Source of the DNA: JAABRU01 sp041390465
GTDB taxonomy: Bacteria; Desulfobacterota; Desulfobacteria; Desulfobacterales; Desulfococcaceae
NCBI GenBank assembly: GCA_041390465.1
Contig: JAWKPW010000011.1
Span: forward strand, 19,868 to 83,867
DNA: 64,000 nt
Direction of reading: 5' to 3'
The number at the start of each line of letters is the position of its first letter. Positions within the stretch are counted from its first letter, which is position 1. The notes under the pieces were generated by a model. That model was not told the DNA's origin. It searched no databases and was given only the letters and a program-made list of their open reading frames with translations. A program made the position numbers and the translations under genes. Positions 62,810-64,000 of the stretch are shown here, piece after piece.

Positions 62810-64000
62810 TCAAATCTGCGGGATGTTTTTTCCGGAAATCGCCTGACTGCCATCTGTCTTTCCTGCTTTTGCCGGAAGAGATTTCCCGGTCAGCCCCGGC
62901 TCCCGTGCAAGAAGCTGACGGAGCGGTTTCATGTCCGGAAGTCCAAGAGCATCAGACAAAGCCGTGTCAATTTCCGCACGCACAGGATCTTTGTCAAGCC
63001 GGGCAAGGGGCATGAGTTCCTTTTCACAAATCGCATCATAGCTTCCGGCAAGCTGTGTGATGACTTCATCCGGCAGAGAACGCACATCCAGCACCGGCAT
63101 GTTTTCCCATGCAGGCTGTTTAACCTTCATCCAGACGCCCTGCGTTGAGACTCTGCGGGAAAGAAGCAGCAATATTGATGCAGTGGAATTCATCCATAAT
63201 AACAGTGTCTTTTCCTGCAGGACAGACAATTCTGTTTTTAATGCCCACCAGCTTGTGCCCAAAACAGGTTCCTCAAAACCAATGGCTGTAACCCGATGAG
63301 TTGTGGTTCTTGCCCGCTCAATGAGCAAAATTCGCCCGGCACGGGGCCAAAGTCTTTGTTTTCCGTAATCTGTCCCCCGAGGAGATTCCGCCCAGGGCAT
63401 AAGGTGTGCATTTGGATTCTGCCTGATGCCCAGCACTTTTTTGGCATCATGATGCAAAAAGGATGGAAATGGCGACCAGTCAGTTTCCGATCCTTTGAAT
63501 CCGTCATGTATCCGTCTGCTGTCCGGTCCCAGCTCACCAATCTTCCCCAGTCTGCACATTGGCACCGCTACCGGATCCTGGCCCGGCACTGCCAGTTGTC
63601 CCTGTTCCAGTTGCACGGCTGCCCGCAGCGTCCATGTCTGTGCAAACTGCACACCAATCCACTGGCAGCCTCCCTGCGATGCGGGCAGTGAAATGACTTC
63701 TGCAAATTTGTGACCTTTCACACCGGCAGCGGATATTATTTCTTCCGAATCAAGCCGGGCCGGTCTGCATTCCCTCACCCGTGAAGCCACAGCCATTGCC
63801 TCATAAATGGTGCGGGGATTGTACCAGAGATTCACATAAACTGTTTCCCCCGGCGGCTCATTTTCCAGCCGTTTTCGGGCAATGAACATGAGTTCGGACA
63901 GATTGGTGTTTTCGGAAAAATTTGGACGCTCCGCATCATGACTGACCATCACCATCTCAACATGATAGCTGTCAGACAGCAGCTTTCGGCTTGCCCCCCA
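62810..64000 (-). CDS. N6-adenine DNA methylase, copy 2, C-terminal part (partial)
   Basis: The frame is open at the right edge and encodes the last 396 residues of the same methylase family, corresponding to the region after motif IV. It supplies a continuous C-terminus that copy 1 lacks: ELGPDSRRIHDGF, WPRAGRILLIERAR, EEPVLGTSWWALK, and a final helix bundle with KELMPLARLDKDPVRAEID, ending at 62810. One short stretch (SQGGCQWIGVQFAQTWTLR) differs from copy 1 (SQEAASGLVCSLLNMDAG) because of two compensating shifts. Whether a full second gene exists beyond the window is not known. Confidence 0.8.
   Translation of the reverse strand, partial: WGASRKLLSDSYHVEMVMVSHDAERPNFSENTNLSELMFIARKRLENEPPGETVYVNLWYNPRTIYEAMAVASRVRECRPARLDSEEIISAAGVKGHKFAEVISLPASQGGCQWIGVQFAQTWTLRAAVQLEQGQLAVPGQDPVAVPMCRLGKIGELGPDSRRIHDGFKGSETDWSPFPSFLHHDAKKVLGIRQNPNAHLMPWAESPRGTDYGKQRLWPRAGRILLIERARTTTHRVTAIGFEEPVLGTSWWALKTELSVLQEKTLLLWMNSTASILLLLSRRVSTQGVWMKVKQPAWENMPVLDVRSLPDEVITQLAGSYDAICEKELMPLARLDKDPVRAEIDTALSDALGLPDMKPLRQLLAREPGLTGKSLPAKAGKTDGSQAISGKNIPQI
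62891..64000. repeat. Duplicated 1.1-kb segment, copy 2
   Basis: Direct repeat of 59823-60927. The homology begins abruptly near CAGCCCCGGCTCCCGTG and continues to the window end. Between the copies, 62670-62890 carries part of a GTTGTCAAATC palindrome (62806-62817). Confidence 0.9.

Overview
The window (64 kb, roughly 50% GC) looks like a chromosome segment of a deltaproteobacterial sulfate reducer of the Desulfobacterales type, possibly a filamentous or multicellular one such as Desulfonema. This is inference from gene content: giant secreted repeat proteins, caspase-like proteases (CHAT and p20), a TPS-type exoprotein, bactofilin, large chemotaxis receptors, universal stress proteins, and many restriction and toxin remnants. 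No tRNA, rRNA or CRISPR array was seen.

Layout. 1-8 kb: the ATPase (fused double domain, open at the left edge) and the solute-binding protein of a YejABEF-type peptide ABC importer, separated by a universal stress protein and a broken type IIG/ISP restriction-modification gene. 8-13 kb: a very large, frameshifted GlmS-like gene behind a KdnB-like iron alcohol dehydrogenase. 13.6-15.4 kb: a YhaM-like HD nuclease, a small basic protein and a VapBC-like pair, all overlapping. 15.7-28.2 kb: a 2163-residue secreted beta-propeller/Calx-like protein, a DUF389 membrane protein, and a secreted TPS-TPR-CHAT protein. 28.9-32 kb: bactofilin, a radical SAM protein, and an orthocaspase with a peptidoglycan-binding tail. 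32.4-39.4 kb: two solute-binding proteins without a permease, an NlpC/P60-like protein lacking its Cys, a CheY-like receiver fused to a binding-protein fold, and a chemotaxis receptor. 40-44.3 kb: a decayed RNase J gene and an ACP/ketosynthase/chain-length-factor cassette. 44.4-47 kb: a kinase/AAA/USP/USP fusion. 48-53.4 kb: EF-hand protein and a housekeeping operon (Trm112, DUF4416, YicC, RemA, Gmk, RlmB) split by an insertion that carries XisH/XisI and an integron-cassette-like gene. 53.4-55.5 kb: a decayed two-gene AAA ATPase module. 56-59.5 kb: a cohesin-domain protein, two tandem cNMP-binding/PATAN paralogues and a degenerate Rieske protein. 59.7-64 kb: a large N6-adenine methylase gene and a second, partly duplicated copy at the right edge.

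Two features cut across the window. First, intergenic DNA is full of dispersed palindromic elements: MITE-like units with ends reading ATACCGATTCTCC, an AACCGGATTTTT hairpin family, and a GATTTGACAACTTT hairpin family. Second, several genes (GlmS-like, RNase J, methylase copy 1, AAA ATPase, restriction enzyme) carry dense small indels confined to a few hundred bases inside otherwise clean reading frames. These may be real pseudogenes or patches of poor sequence; the sequence alone cannot decide.
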